64,000 nucleotides of DNA from Planctellipticum sp942493135 (GCA_942493135.1 OW818684.1:4154001-4218000), one strand, 5' to 3'; shown: positions 17,803 through 26,996, counted from the first letter of the stretch. Program-made: numbers and translations. Notes: generated by a model from the sequence alone, not told the origin.

Positions 17803-19125
17803 TCAGGCCAGGATCTCTTTGACCACGCTTCCGCCGTCGACGATCTCGATCGGACGGTCGCCGGGCGCCATCAGTTCCTTGTCCGCGACAATCCCCAGAC
17901 AGTGGTAAGCCGTCGTGAAGAGGTCTTCCGGCCCCATCGCCTTCTCTTCCGGCTCCGATGCCGTCGAATTGGAACTGCCGTGAATGTAACCCGACTTCAC
18001 TCCGCCGCCCGCCAGGACGACGCTGAACACCTTCGGATAGTGGTCGCGGCCGGCATTGCCGTTGATCTTCGGCGTCCGACCGAATTCGGACGAAACCATC
18101 ACCAGCGTCTCCTTCAGGAGACCGGTCTGCTCCAGATCCTTGATCAGCATCGCGAACGCCTGATCGAACGCCGGCATCTGATTCTTGAATGCACCGACGA
18201 TCTGGTTGTGCATGTCCCAGCCGCCGTAGGTCAGGTTGACCAGGCGAACGCCGGACTGCACCAGGCGGCGAGCCAGCAGCATCCGGGCGCCGGCGGTGTT
18301 GCGGCCGTAGGCGTCGCGAATCTCGGCCGGTTCCTTTTCCAGATCGAAAGCCTCGCGAGCCGGCTGCGAGCTGATCAGCGAATACGCCCGATCGTAGAAA
18401 GTGTCCATCGCTTTGAGGTCGTCGGACTTTTCTTTCTTCTGGAAGTGGGCATTGACGGCGTCCAGCGCATTCCGCCGCGTGGCGAATCGGCTGTCATCCA
18501 CGCCGTTCGGAAGCGACAGGTCGCGGACTTTGTAGCCGTTCGAAGCCGGATCGCTGCCGAGGCTGAACGGCGCGAACGCGCTGCTCAGGTAACCGCTGCC
18601 GGCGTACTCGTTCGGCATGTTGGGAATGCAGACGTACGGCGGCAGATTATTCCGCGGGCCGTATTCGTGGCTGACGACCGACCCGATGCTCGGAAAGACC
18701 AGCGCCGGACTCGGGCGGTAGCCCGTAAACATGTTGTGCGTACCACGCTCGTGAGCCGCTTCGCCGTGCGTCATCGAGCGAATCACGCAAAGCTTGTCGG
18801 CGACATCGGCGGTCTTCGCGAGGGTCTCGCCGAAGTACTCACCCGAGATCTTGGTGGCGACCTGCTTCATCTCGCCGCGATACTCGATCGGCGCGTGCGG
18901 CTTGGGATCGAAGGACTCCTGGTGGGCCATGCCGCCCGGCAGGAAGATGTGAATGATCGACTTCGCCGTCCCTTCGAAGTTCTTGTAGTCCTTCAGGTCC
19001 GCCCGAGCCTGCTCCATGCGGAGCAGATTCGGCAGCGTGAGACCGGCGCCAGCCAGCGCACCCACCGACAGAAAACCACGGCGGTTCAGCCGCGAAAAAT
19101 GGCGAGGATTGCAGCTTTCGCTCAT
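17803..19125 (-). CDS. DUF1501 Tat-exported protein
   Basis: 440 residues. A twin-arginine signal (LNRRGFLSVG, residues 13-22, with a following hydrophobic stretch) indicates export of a folded protein. The body is DUF1501, related to the alkaline-phosphatase/sulfatase fold: HIFLPGGMAHQESFDPKP near the start, then VNLTYGGWDMHNQ, MVSSEFGRTPKINGNAGRDHYPK and VVLAGGGVKSGYIHGSS. Such proteins are almost always encoded beside DUF1549/DUF1553 proteins, as here. Enzymatic activity is unproven. Start ATG 19125 (GGGAG about nine bases upstream) rather than 19203. It is the promoter-proximal gene of the minus-strand block 9.9-19.1 kb. Confidence 0.93.
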   Translation of the reverse strand: MSESCNPRHFSRLNRRGFLSVGALAGAGLTLPNLLRMEQARADLKDYKNFEGTAKSIIHIFLPGGMAHQESFDPKPHAPIEYRGEMKQVATKISGEYFGETLAKTADVADKLCVIRSMTHGEAAHERGTHNMFTGYRPSPALVFPSIGSVVSHEYGPRNNLPPYVCIPNMPNEYAGSGYLSSAFAPFSLGSDPASNGYKVRDLSLPNGVDDSRFATRRNALDAVNAHFQKKEKSDDLKAMDTFYDRAYSLISSQPAREAFDLEKEPAEIRDAYGRNTAGARMLLARRLVQSGVRLVNLTYGGWDMHNQIVGAFKNQMPAFDQAFAMLIKDLEQTGLLKETLVMVSSEFGRTPKINGNAGRDHYPKVFSVVLAGGGVKSGYIHGSSNSTASEPEEKAMGPEDLFTTAYHCLGIVADKELMAPGDRPIEIVDGGSVVKEILA

Positions 19126-19849
19126 GACCACGAACTCCCGTAAATACACAACGCAACGAAATTCTTGTGCGACCACGTCGTCCCCGCAACGCGGGGTGAC
19201 CATCGACAGCGATCACTTCAGGCAGGTAACTGTGGACAGGAACCGCTCCCGGAGAATGCCGACGACGGCGGTTGGGAGAATCCTGTCGCAGTGCGGGTCA
19301 ATCAAAGGCTGGGAAACCACCCGGTAAGTAGTCCGGCCAGGCGGGTTCACGTCCGATTGCTTTCAGGCAAGTCTCTGGGGCAGGTCCGGCTCAAAACGAG
19401 TTTGTAGGATTTACGCAATTGCACTCTTGGATGGGTTGACGGTAACCCCGGAGCATTCGGAATGTCAAGGAGTTTTCTCAAGCCGCCACGTTTCCCCGAC
19501 GGCACATCTGTCTTTGAACACAAAAAGTCGCACATCACTCGGTGTTCTTGGAGTTATTGTGCGCTCCATCTGGCAAGTTACGCATCAACTTTCAGAATTT
19601 CGTTCAAGTTCAGCGATGGACTGAGTCGGCTGAGACGAATGGCGATTTCCGGAGGTCTGGGAGGACTCTCCGGTCGCCACTCCCACAACTGGTCCGCTGC
19701 AGACATTTTGAAACGACCCCTCAAAGTGCCGTACGTCACTGCCAGCGGGTGGCCGGGCCAGGAGCGCCTTCGCGATGCCCGGGGTTCAAAGGCCAAAGAT
19801 TCCTCTCAGTCCAGCCCCGGGCCGCCCGGAGTCGTCCTGAAACTCCCCT
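19126..19849. other. Gene-free gap upstream of the DUF1501 block
   Basis: About 724 bases between the DUF1501 start and the stop of the next phosphatase gene, both on the minus strand. It should contain the promoter of the DUF1501 block. The GC content drops in places (for example around 19380-19620), which suits a regulatory region. Several small frames are open but none has a coding look or a ribosome binding site. A 34-bp palindromic element lies at 19751-19784. Confidence 0.5.
19751..19784. repeat. 34-bp palindromic intergenic element, copy 1
   Basis: Begins GGCCGGGCCAGGAGCG and ends CGCGATGCCCGGGG. Its ends are inverted copies of each other (GCCGGGCCA against TGCCCGGG). A second copy with four differences lies at 49159-49192. 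This is the layout of a REP-like dispersed palindrome. Confidence 0.65.
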
Positions 19850-21151
19850 CTACGTCGCCACCGGGGAATCCGCCTGACGCTCCAGCACCACCAGCGTGCA
19901 GTCATCGGGCAGCAGCGGTTTGCCGTGATAATCCTGGATCGTCTCTCCGATGATCCGGGCCAGATGCTGCGGGCCGCCTCGATGGTGCCGGCGGACGAGA
20001 TCCATCAGACGTTCCGTCCGGAAGAGATCGCCTGCGTCGTTGGCGACCTCCACGATGCCGTCTGTCCCCAGCATTAGCAGATCTCCCGGTTCGAGCGACA
20101 GCTGATTGTCGACGGGCGGCAGCTCGATCTGCGGGAAGCCGATCGGCAGGCTCGTAGCCTGCAGCCGTACGAACTCGTCGGTTGCGGCGCGGTAGTGCAA
20201 CGCGGGAGCGTGGCCCGCATTGGCAAACCGAACCGCGTGCGTAACTGGGTCGACAGTCGCAATCACCAGAGTAATGAACCGACTGTCTCGCAGGTCGGCA
20301 ACCAGCCCTTCGTGCAAAAGCGATAGAATCGCCTCGGGCGTCGAGTGCGTTCGCACGAGCACATGCAGCATGGCCCGGACCGATGCCATCAGCAGGGCTG
20401 CCCCGATGCCGTGCCCGCTCACGTCGCCGACGACAATCGCCAGCCGCCCATCCGGAAGCGGCAGCCAGTCGTAGTAATCGCCGCTCACAAACTCGGCCGG
20501 TTGCCACAAAGCCGCCAGTCGGTAGCCGGGAACTGTCGGAAGTTGCTGAGGAAGCAGCCCCACCTGAATGCCGCGGGCGGTTTCGAACGCAGCGGCAAAC
20601 TGCTGCGATTGCCGCGCCTCATCGAGCAGTCGTCGACGTTCGAGGGCTGTAGCAGCGTGGCCGGCAAAGACCTGGATCAACTGCTCGTCAAAATCGTCAA
20701 AGCCGTCGCCAGCCTTATTCAGGAGTTGCAGCACGCCCAGCAGCCGACCATCCACGTCGGACATGATCGGGACCGCCAGGATATTGCGTGTCGTGAACCC
20801 GGTCCGACGATCGAAGGCGGCATTCCAGCGAGGATCGGCCTGAGGATGCGGCACGTTGGTCAGTTGCCCGTGACGAGCCACCCAGCCGGCGATTCCCTGA
20901 TCCGCGCTATGACGGATCTCCGCAATCTCCAGTTCGGTCGTAATCCGGGTGAACAACTCGATCCGGTCGTCGTCGTAAAGAAACAGACTTGCCCGTTCGC
21001 ATTCGACGGCGTCGCACACGCCATTGGTCACCAGTTCCAGAATCCGGTCCAGATCCTGGATCGCCGCCAGATCCAGAGCCACTCTGAGCAGCTTGTGAAG
21101 TGCGGCCACTCGGTCCGCCAGTAAAGTCCGCTTCGTCACAATGGCATCCAT
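19850..21151 (-). CDS. GAF-domain SpoIIE-type PP2C serine phosphatase
   Basis: 433 residues. An N-terminal helix and GAF sensor domain (about residues 30-170, with NVPHPQADPRWN and LAVPIMSDVDGRLLGVLQLLNK) leads into a SpoIIE/PP2C catalytic domain (about 195-430). Metal-binding acidic residues are present: GDYYDW (Asp225) and GDVSGHG (Asp243), plus NAGHAP, GTDGIVE and PDDCTLVVL. Such enzymes dephosphorylate anti-sigma-factor antagonists or similar targets in response to a GAF ligand. ATG 21151 gives a complete protein. No anti-sigma or STAS gene is adjacent. A paralogous phosphatase is at 28230-29546. Confidence 0.92.
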   Translation of the reverse strand: MDAIVTKRTLLADRVAALHKLLRVALDLAAIQDLDRILELVTNGVCDAVECERASLFLYDDDRIELFTRITTELEIAEIRHSADQGIAGWVARHGQLTNVPHPQADPRWNAAFDRRTGFTTRNILAVPIMSDVDGRLLGVLQLLNKAGDGFDDFDEQLIQVFAGHAATALERRRLLDEARQSQQFAAAFETARGIQVGLLPQQLPTVPGYRLAALWQPAEFVSGDYYDWLPLPDGRLAIVVGDVSGHGIGAALLMASVRAMLHVLVRTHSTPEAILSLLHEGLVADLRDSRFITLVIATVDPVTHAVRFANAGHAPALHYRAATDEFVRLQATSLPIGFPQIELPPVDNQLSLEPGDLLMLGTDGIVEVANDAGDLFRTERLMDLVRRHHRGGPQHLARIIGETIQDYHGKPLLPDDCTLVVLERQADSPVAT

Positions 21152-21771
21152 GAAAGTCAGATCTCCCTCGGCCGGCCGCGATCCTGCCAGCCCGATGACA
21201 CATCTTCAAGCATAGTCCGAGTCACAGGGGGCTGTCGCCCCGTGATCGGCGATGACGCAGCGGCTGCGGACCGCAAGACGCCCTTCGGCTCGAAGCAACG
21301 TCCGCCACGCTGCGTCACGCCGGCCCGCCGCCGCATCCATGCACGCCTCATTCCGGAGATCGGGGAACTCGACAGATTCACTGGCGGACCGGGCCAATCG
21401 AGACGCCTCAACCGCGAAAGCTCCGCAATCGATCAGGTCACTGCGACTTGCATCTGCCGGAACTGGCCGGTCGATGTCGTCGTTCGGCAAAGACTTGAGG
21501 ACAATTGACCGCTTTTCGCGACGGACTGTCATCCAGCCGACGTCGCAGCATCACACTCGCGCCAGCCGCTTCGGTCACGCAGTCTCCATCCGAATTCCGC
21601 AGATTACGCCCCTTTCCCGAGCGTTTTTTTCTGCGTAGGACGAAAACATAAGTGTCTTGCGAAACTCGTGTCTGGGTTGGACTCTCCCAGTCACCCGAAC
21701 AAGGTGTTCGGCGTGAAGATTACGGGAGAGGCCTCACGTTCCCTCGGCTTTGCTGTGTAGGAGATTTTGAG
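21152..21771. other. Gap between divergent phosphatase and cysteine-rich genes
   Basis: About 620 bases. It must hold promoters for both neighbours. A 108-codon frame on the minus strand (21206-21532) is open and starts close to a possible promoter region, but I recognise nothing in it and do not call it a gene. Just upstream of the cysteine-rich gene lies CGAAC/GTTCG pairing around 21696-21710. Confidence 0.4.
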
Positions 21772-22239
21772 ATGAAGTTTGCATGGATTACCGCCGCGCT
21801 GGTTTGTTTCGCCAGCATCAACAGCGCCGACGCCGGCCTGTTCCACCGTCATGGCGGCTGCTGCGCTCCCGCGCCGAGCTGCTGCGCTCCCGCCGCTGCC
21901 GCCCCGAGCTGCTGCGCTCCGGTCGCTGCGGCCCCGGCCTGTGCTCCCGCCGCTGCCCCGAGCTGCTGTGCTCCGGTCGCTCCGTCCTGCTGCGCTCCGA
22001 CGACGCACTGCTGCAAGCCTAAGAAAGTTCGCTGCTGCGGCGAACGCGTGAAGAAGGCCTGCTGCGGGTTCAAGAGCGCCTGCTGCAAGATCAAGCTGCC
22101 GAAGCTCGGCTGCTGCCACAAGACCAGCTGCTGCGCCCCGGCCGCTCCGACCTGCTGTGCTCCGGCCGCCGCGCCGACCTGCTGTGCTCCGGCTGCTGCC
22201 CCGACGTGTGCCGCTCCGGCCGCGGCTTGCTGCAACTGA
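21772..22239 (+). CDS. Exported cysteine-rich repeat protein (CCAP repeats)
   Basis: 155 residues. A clean signal peptide (MKFAWITAALVCFASINSADA) is followed by a mature chain of about 133 residues with some 30 cysteines, 28 of them as 14 Cys-Cys pairs. The N- and C-terminal thirds are SCCAP/TCCAP repeats spaced by Ala/Pro; the central third is Lys/Arg-rich (KKVRCCGERVKKACCGFKSACCKIK). Start ATG 21772 follows AGGAG at the right distance; an in-frame upstream start at 21652 lacks a signal peptide. Dense vicinal cysteines suggest metal binding or a heavily disulfide-linked envelope protein. Family unknown to me beyond similar Cys-rich planctomycete proteins. It is monocistronic, with gene-free DNA on both sides. 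Confidence 0.85.
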   Translation: MKFAWITAALVCFASINSADAGLFHRHGGCCAPAPSCCAPAAAAPSCCAPVAAAPACAPAAAPSCCAPVAPSCCAPTTHCCKPKKVRCCGERVKKACCGFKSACCKIKLPKLGCCHKTSCCAPAAPTCCAPAAAPTCCAPAAAPTCAAPAAACCN

Positions 22240-22451
22240 TTCCAGCGACGGGGTCTGACCCGCAACTGACGTGAACGTTTTCGGGACCGCCGGCCGCAAC
22301 CGGCGGGTCTCCGGAAGCCTTCGAAAGCCACGGGGCTGCCTCGCAGTGGACTCGCAACGAACGGACAAATTGACATCGGCAGGAGAACCCCGGCCCTGAG
22401 CCGACAGCCTGGTCTGTCGGAAAAGTGGCAGGACCGGGAACGTGAGGCTGA

Positions 22452-22482
22452 GTCTGGGGGAGTCATGCCAACTCCCCCAGAC
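22452..22482. terminator. Perfect 12-bp hairpin downstream of cysteine-rich gene
   Basis: Arms GTCTGGGGGAGT (22452-22463) and ACTCCCCCAGAC (22471-22482) with the seven-base loop CATGCCA. It lies about 210 bases after the stop of the cysteine-rich gene. There is no T-run after it, so it may act as an RNA 3'-end stabiliser or a factor-assisted terminator. Confidence 0.55.
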
Positions 22483-22703
22483 AAGTCACACGCATCCGGG
22501 AAATGCCCCGGGGTTTGACGAAATCCGATTCCCACGAGGTGGCGCGTTCCTTAGTGAATGCGGCACCTTTTTTCGTTGGGTCCGCGGAATTGCAATCTCA
22601 GGCCGCTGAGAGACGAGAGCCCGCTGGCGAAAGCCCGAAGAGAGATCATCGCGGGGCTTCCGCCGCTGTCTATCCGGGACTCACCGAACTCGGTCCACTG
22701 CCG

Positions 22704-22738
22704 TAATGTCGAGCGACGAAGGCGGAATGTAAAAAGGA
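22704..22738. repeat. Heptamer tandem repeat (GAATGTC/GAAGGCG type)
   Basis: Five units: TAATGTC (22704), GAGCGAC (22711), GAAGGCG (22718), GAATGTA (22725) and AAAAGGA (22732). Its core GAAGGCGGAATGT is shared with the array at 47862-47889. Confidence 0.65.
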
Positions 22739-23215
22739 TTCCTTCGACCGGCAGAATTGGCGTCGCCGCTGGGGATTGCGCGGGCCGTTGATGGATCACC
22801 GATCATACGGCAGCCCGAGGACTGACTGCCGCGAGTTGACTCCCGGCAGTCTTCCGGCTGGCCGGTCGCAGACCCGCGACAACCGCGTACTGGCGGTGAT
22901 CGGCTGCCCGCCGGCCAGACTCCACCCCGAAATCGATCGCCCGCATGGCAGGGTCGCCGGCCGCAGTCGCGAACGTCCGAGCAATGACGTCACAACGGTA
23001 GGACTCCACATCGCCACCGGAATCCACCCCTACCGGATTGCATTGGGATGTTTCGACGCCAACTTCGGGCCAGCCTCGATCGGGCTGGGATAAACCCCAT
23101 CCGGTCGTTCAGCGGCATGCCCACGAGAAACAACGGGGCGTCTTGCCGCAGCAGCGATTGATGCTGAGCGATTTGAAGCCGTCTCTCCCTCCACCAACGA
23201 AGCCGACGGCCGAAA

Positions 23216-24631
23216 TCAGGCGGCCATTCCAGAGGCCTGAGAAGATTCCAGAACATCGCCGGAGGCGACCGAGTGCGGAGCCAGGGAGTCGGAGTTCTCG
23301 CCGGTCAGCGCAGGAGCATTGACGACCTGGCAGCGCGGGCTCTCGCAGAAACGGTAATGGATGCCGCGCCACACGTGGTCCCGGACACCGGCGGAACGAA
23401 AGGTGGCCCACAGATTCAACACGTTCGTCAACACGAGCGCCGGCCATAACAGGAGCAGTTGCCCGATGCTGAAAGGCGGCAGACGTTCTCCCCGCCGCGC
23501 CAATGCTCGCTGCACCAGCCAGTGCCCCAACGCAACTTCTGTCGCCAGTGAGACGGTCAGCAGCGCGAGTCCGGCCGCGGTTGCAGACCACATTTCCCAT
23601 GGCAGGACGAAGGGAATCGCGATCATGGCCAGACCGGCCTGGATGGACAGATTCAACGCCAGCATATGACCGACGATGAACAGCCACCGCGGGTTGCACA
23701 GGCGAACCGTGAGCAGTTGCCGCAGAAGAAAGTTGGCGAAACTCGACAGCGAAATCTCTTCCAGATTCGCGATGGTCGCGGCCGGCACAAACCTCACGTT
23801 CTGGCCTCGCTTGCGCAGGCATGTCGCAAGGGTTGAGTCCTCGCCAAACGCGAGAGCCAGCGTTCCGCGCACGTCCGGATCCCGGAGCGAATCGGCCCGC
23901 AGCGCCATGCAGCCGCCCCAGGGAATCTGGACAACATTCATGATCGGGACGGCAAACGCGTTCCAGAAATAGCGAGTTAGCGACCCGAACGACGCCGTCC
24001 GTGGAGCATACCAGCGGTTGCCAGTGGCGATTCCGCAGCCTGGCTGCATCAGTGCTCCGACGAGTTCGCGCAGGCAATTGGGAGGCACCGCCGCATCACC
24101 GTCAAAGATGGCGACAACTTCGTACCCGGGGTCCAGGTTTTCCGTCGCCCACAGGACACCGCTGATCTTGCCGCTGCACGTTGTGATCCGCTCCCCCAGA
24201 ATCTGCACTTCCATTCGGGGCGGGCGATGATCGCGCAGTACGCGGCGCACGATGTCGATGGCAGGGTCGGTCGGGGAGTCGATCACGATCCGCAAGGTGT
24301 AATCCGGGTAGTCGAACCGGGAAAGACGTGTCAGCGTGTCGGAAAGAAACGGGTCGGTCCCGCGCAAGCAGAGCACCGCCAGTGCGCGCGGACACTCTTC
24401 ATCGGACAGCCGGCTGGCGCCGTTGTCGTGAAATGTCGCGACGAGTCGGCCGATCAGCCAGAATTGAACGGCCGACAGGAGCCCAAACCAGGCCAGGAGT
24501 GCTGTCGCAATCACGCTTTTCAAACTCCTAATTCGCCACTCGTCGAAACGATTGAACCGTTTGTCGGGATTCATCGACATTGAGCGATCAACGAGGCCAG
24601 TGACGACCCGAGTTTTTTCCAGTTCCAGCAT
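23216..24631 (-). CDS. Membrane glycosyltransferase family 2
   Basis: 471 residues with a transmembrane helix near residues 38-68, a cytoplasmic GT-A domain and two or three C-terminal helices (about 320-440). Catalytic features of processive or ceramide-type GT2 enzymes are visible: DGD at 177-179 (metal/UDP-sugar binding), GED at 263-265 (catalytic Asp) and RQLLTVR at 304-310 in the place of the QxxRW motif. GKISG at 154-158 matches the loop before the DxD. It probably transfers a sugar from a nucleotide donor to a lipid or growing glycan; the acceptor is unknown. ATG 24631 is the best start within non-coding DNA, but it lacks a clear ribosome binding site, so ATG 24580 or 24574 are alternatives. 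Divergent from argB. Confidence 0.82.
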   Translation of the reverse strand: MLELEKTRVVTGLVDRSMSMNPDKRFNRFDEWRIRSLKSVIATALLAWFGLLSAVQFWLIGRLVATFHDNGASRLSDEECPRALAVLCLRGTDPFLSDTLTRLSRFDYPDYTLRIVIDSPTDPAIDIVRRVLRDHRPPRMEVQILGERITTCSGKISGVLWATENLDPGYEVVAIFDGDAAVPPNCLRELVGALMQPGCGIATGNRWYAPRTASFGSLTRYFWNAFAVPIMNVVQIPWGGCMALRADSLRDPDVRGTLALAFGEDSTLATCLRKRGQNVRFVPAATIANLEEISLSSFANFLLRQLLTVRLCNPRWLFIVGHMLALNLSIQAGLAMIAIPFVLPWEMWSATAAGLALLTVSLATEVALGHWLVQRALARRGERLPPFSIGQLLLLWPALVLTNVLNLWATFRSAGVRDHVWRGIHYRFCESPRCQVVNAPALTGENSDSLAPHSVASGDVLESSQASGMAA

Positions 24632-24744
24632 CGCAATTGAAAGGGGAATCGCCCCTTCTCCGGGACCGCAACCGCTGCCCCGGAGAAGTCCTCCGCTCCG
24701 CTTCCGAGCAATAACCTCTTTCCTGGAAAACACTTCCGGCCGAA

Positions 24745-24774
24745 TTGACGCTCGCATCCTCCTCGATCTACAAT
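24745..24774 (+). promoter_or_regulatory. Sigma-70-like promoter of argB
   Basis: -35 TTGACG (24745-24750) and -10 TACAAT (24769-24774), each one mismatch from consensus, spaced by 18 bases. A transcript would start near 24781, about 26 bases before the argB GTG. It is the best promoter match I found in the window. Confidence 0.6.
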
Positions 24775-24806
24775 AGTCGTTTCCCCTTTTCTGGAGAGAC
24801 TTTGCG

Positions 24807-25703
24807 GTGAGCCCGCTCCCCCACTTCGATAACGACGCCGTTCGCAAGGCCGATGTCCTGCTGGAAGCCCTCAACTGGATCCGGCGGTTTCGCGGTCGGC
24901 ACGTGGTCATCAAGCTGGGCGGCAGCGTTATGGAAGAGCAGGAGGCGGTTCGCGCCTTCCTCACCGACGTCATCTTCATGGAAGCGGTCGGCATGAGGCC
25001 GATCCTCGTCCACGGCGGCGGAAAAGCAATTAACGCCGCCATGTCCGAGGCCGGCATCGAGCCCCGATTCGTGCAGGGCCGACGATATACCGACGACGCC
25101 ACGCTGGAGATTGTCGCGAAGGTGCTGGCGGGAGACATCTGCCAGTCGCTAGTCGACGAAATCATCCGCCAGGGAGGAGATGCCGTCGGCCTGCACTACG
25201 ACTCAGTCAACTGCCTCAAGGGCCGGAAACTGATGCTCCCAGGGTCTGACGGTGCGCCCCTGGATCTGGGGCGGGTGGGGGAAGTGACCGATATCGATCG
25301 GGACCTGTTGCTGATGACCTGTCGCGAAGGCCGGATCCCCGTCCTCCCGTCAGTCGCCCTCGACGAGCAGGGAGGCAAACTGAACGTCAACGCGGACACG
25401 GCGGCGGCGGCCGTGGCCCGCATGATTCAGGCGGAGAAGCTGGTGTTTCTGAGCGACGTGCCGGGGATCTTCCTGGACCGCAAGGATCCTTCGACGCTGC
25501 AGTCGCACCTGAATGCGGCCCGCTGCCGCGAATTGATCCGCGACGGGATCATTGACGCTGGCATGGTGCCAAAGGTCGAGGCCGCCCTGGAAGCACTGGA
25601 GGCCGGCGTCGGCAAGGTGCATATCATTGACGCACGGATTCCGCACTCCGTGCTGCTGGAAATTTACTCAAACCAGGGGATCGGCACGGAAATTGTGCGT
25701 TAG
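24807..25703 (+). CDS. argB: Acetylglutamate kinase
   Basis: 298 residues, normal length for ArgB, which phosphorylates N-acetylglutamate in the second step of arginine synthesis. The amino-acid-kinase hallmarks are present: VIKLGGS (34-40, Lys36), HGGGK (69-73), then GDICQSLVDEI, the NVNADTAAAAVA substrate loop and LSDVPGI. The start is GTG 24807, placed by GGAGAG eight bases upstream. It is the first gene of an argB-argD-argF run on the plus strand with its own promoter. The GVNA-type loop appears intact. Cytoplasmic. Very secure identification. Confidence 0.96.
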   Translation: MSPLPHFDNDAVRKADVLLEALNWIRRFRGRHVVIKLGGSVMEEQEAVRAFLTDVIFMEAVGMRPILVHGGGKAINAAMSEAGIEPRFVQGRRYTDDATLEIVAKVLAGDICQSLVDEIIRQGGDAVGLHYDSVNCLKGRKLMLPGSDGAPLDLGRVGEVTDIDRDLLLMTCREGRIPVLPSVALDEQGGKLNVNADTAAAAVARMIQAEKLVFLSDVPGIFLDRKDPSTLQSHLNAARCRELIRDGIIDAGMVPKVEAALEALEAGVGKVHIIDARIPHSVLLEIYSNQGIGTEIVR

Positions 25704-25708
25704 TCTGA

Positions 25709-25728
25709 GGGGCGGCCCGAACCGCCCC
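25709..25728 (+). other. Hairpin between argB and argD
   Basis: Arms GGGGCGG (25709-25715) and CCGCCCC (25722-25728) with a six-base loop, six bases after the argB stop and 62 bases before argD. No T-run follows; it could modulate argB/argD transcript ratios or protect the argB 3' end. Confidence 0.45.
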
Positions 25729-25790
25729 CCGAAAACGCTCTCTCTCCGCAGTCGTTTGTTGTCTGACCGCACCCGCCGGAGCGAATCGCC

Positions 25791-26996
25791 ATGTCCGCCG
25801 TCACTTCTCGCAGCAGCCAGGAAACGATCGAGCTGTTCAACAAGTACGTGATCCCGAACTATCGCCGGTACCCCGTCTGCATCGTCCGCGGCGAGGGGAC
25901 GAGCGTCTGGGACGCGGAAGGCCGGCGTTACCTGGATCTGTTTCCGGGCTGGGGCTGCAACATTCTCGGGCACTGTCCGCCGCGGGTGGTCCGGGCCATT
26001 CAGGAGCAGGTCGCCAGCCTGATCCACGTCCCCAACACCTGGTACACCGAGGCGCAGGGCGAGTTCGCCGAAGCGCTCTGCACGCGCAGCTTCGGAAAGG
26101 CCTTCTTCGCCAACAGCGGCGCCGAGGCCAACGAAGGAGCGATGAAGCTGGCCCGCCTGCACGCCGGTCGCGGCCGTTACAAAATCATCACCTTCACCAA
26201 TGGCTTTCACGGCCGGACGTTCGGCGCGGTCACGGCGACCGCGCAGCCCAAGTACCACGAGGGGCTTGGTCCGCTCCTTCCCGGTTTCCGTTATTCCCCG
26301 TTCAATGACCTGGAGGCCGTTGCAGAGCTGATCGACGACGAGACCTGCGCGATCCTGCTCGAACCCATCCAGGGCGAGGGGGGCGTGAATATTCCGGACG
26401 ACGACTACCTGCGCGGACTCCGCAAGCTCTGCGATGAGCGGGAACTGCTGCTGATCTTCGACGAAGTCCAGACCGGAATGGGGCGGACCGGAACCTGGTT
26501 CGGTTATCAGCATTCCGGCGTACAGCCAGACATCATGACTCTGGCGAAAGGTCTGGCGGCGGGGGTCGCCTGCGGCGCATTCCTCTGCCGGGACCACATT
26601 GCCCCAAGCCTGAAGCCCGGCATGCATGCCAGCACGTTCGGCGGAAATCCGCTGGCAATGGCGGCGGGGCTGGCCACGGTCCGGACGATCGAAGAGGACA
26701 ATCTGCTGGAAAATGCCCGTCGGATGGGCGAACGATTCCGCGGGCACTTTGCAGCCCTGCAGGAAGAACTGCCGATCATTCAGGAGATTCGGGTCCGCGG
26801 CATGATGATCGGAGTCGAGCTGTCGGTGCCGGCCACAGCGGCCGTCGGCCGATGTATGGAACGGGGAGTGCTCATCAACGTGACGCACGACACCGTCGTG
26901 CGACTTCTTCCTCCAATGAATATCACCGCGGAAGAGGTGGATGAAGGAGCAGAAGTCGTCTGTCAGGCCATTCGAGAGCTGGCCGAAGAAGCCTGA
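25791..26996 (+). CDS. argD: Acetylornithine aminotransferase
   Basis: 401 residues, class-III PLP aminotransferase, the normal length of ArgD. It converts N-acetylglutamate semialdehyde to N-acetylornithine. Signatures: FANSGAEANEGAMKLAR (106-122, cofactor phosphate binding), the FTNGFHGRTFGA aromatic segment near 135-146, FDEVQTGMGRTG (223-234, Asp224 contacts the pyridine ring) and LAKGLAAG with PLP Lys253. Start ATG 25791. It lies between argB and argF, 87 bases after argB. In many bacteria ArgD also serves lysine biosynthesis; that cannot be judged here. A strong intrinsic terminator follows. Confidence 0.95.
   Translation: MSAVTSRSSQETIELFNKYVIPNYRRYPVCIVRGEGTSVWDAEGRRYLDLFPGWGCNILGHCPPRVVRAIQEQVASLIHVPNTWYTEAQGEFAEALCTRSFGKAFFANSGAEANEGAMKLARLHAGRGRYKIITFTNGFHGRTFGAVTATAQPKYHEGLGPLLPGFRYSPFNDLEAVAELIDDETCAILLEPIQGEGGVNIPDDDYLRGLRKLCDERELLLIFDEVQTGMGRTGTWFGYQHSGVQPDIMTLAKGLAAGVACGAFLCRDHIAPSLKPGMHASTFGGNPLAMAAGLATVRTIEEDNLLENARRMGERFRGHFAALQEELPIIQEIRVRGMMIGVELSVPATAAVGRCMERGVLINVTHDTVVRLLPPMNITAEEVDEGAEVVCQAIRELAEEA

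Larger units (their letters stand above)
22240..23215. other. Large gene-poor gap with hairpins and a heptamer repeat
   Basis: About 976 bases between the cysteine-rich gene and the stop of the glycosyltransferase gene. It contains a perfect 12-bp hairpin (22452-22482), a heptamer array (22704-22738) and an 8-bp hairpin with arms GACTGCCG (22824-22831) and CGGCAGTC (22844-22851). Several frames of 70-105 codons are open on both strands, but none shows a motif, signal peptide or ribosome binding site. An unrecognised small RNA is possible but not shown. Confidence 0.5.

Noticed and set aside
21206..21532. A 108-codon open frame on the minus strand near the cysteine-rich gene
   Set aside because: No motif, signal peptide or convincing ribosome binding site; composition is not clearly coding, so it is left inside the gap description.
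22776..23093. A 105-codon open frame in the large gap on the plus strand
   Set aside because: No recognisable feature, and it overlaps hairpin-bearing DNA; likely a chance frame in GC-rich sequence.
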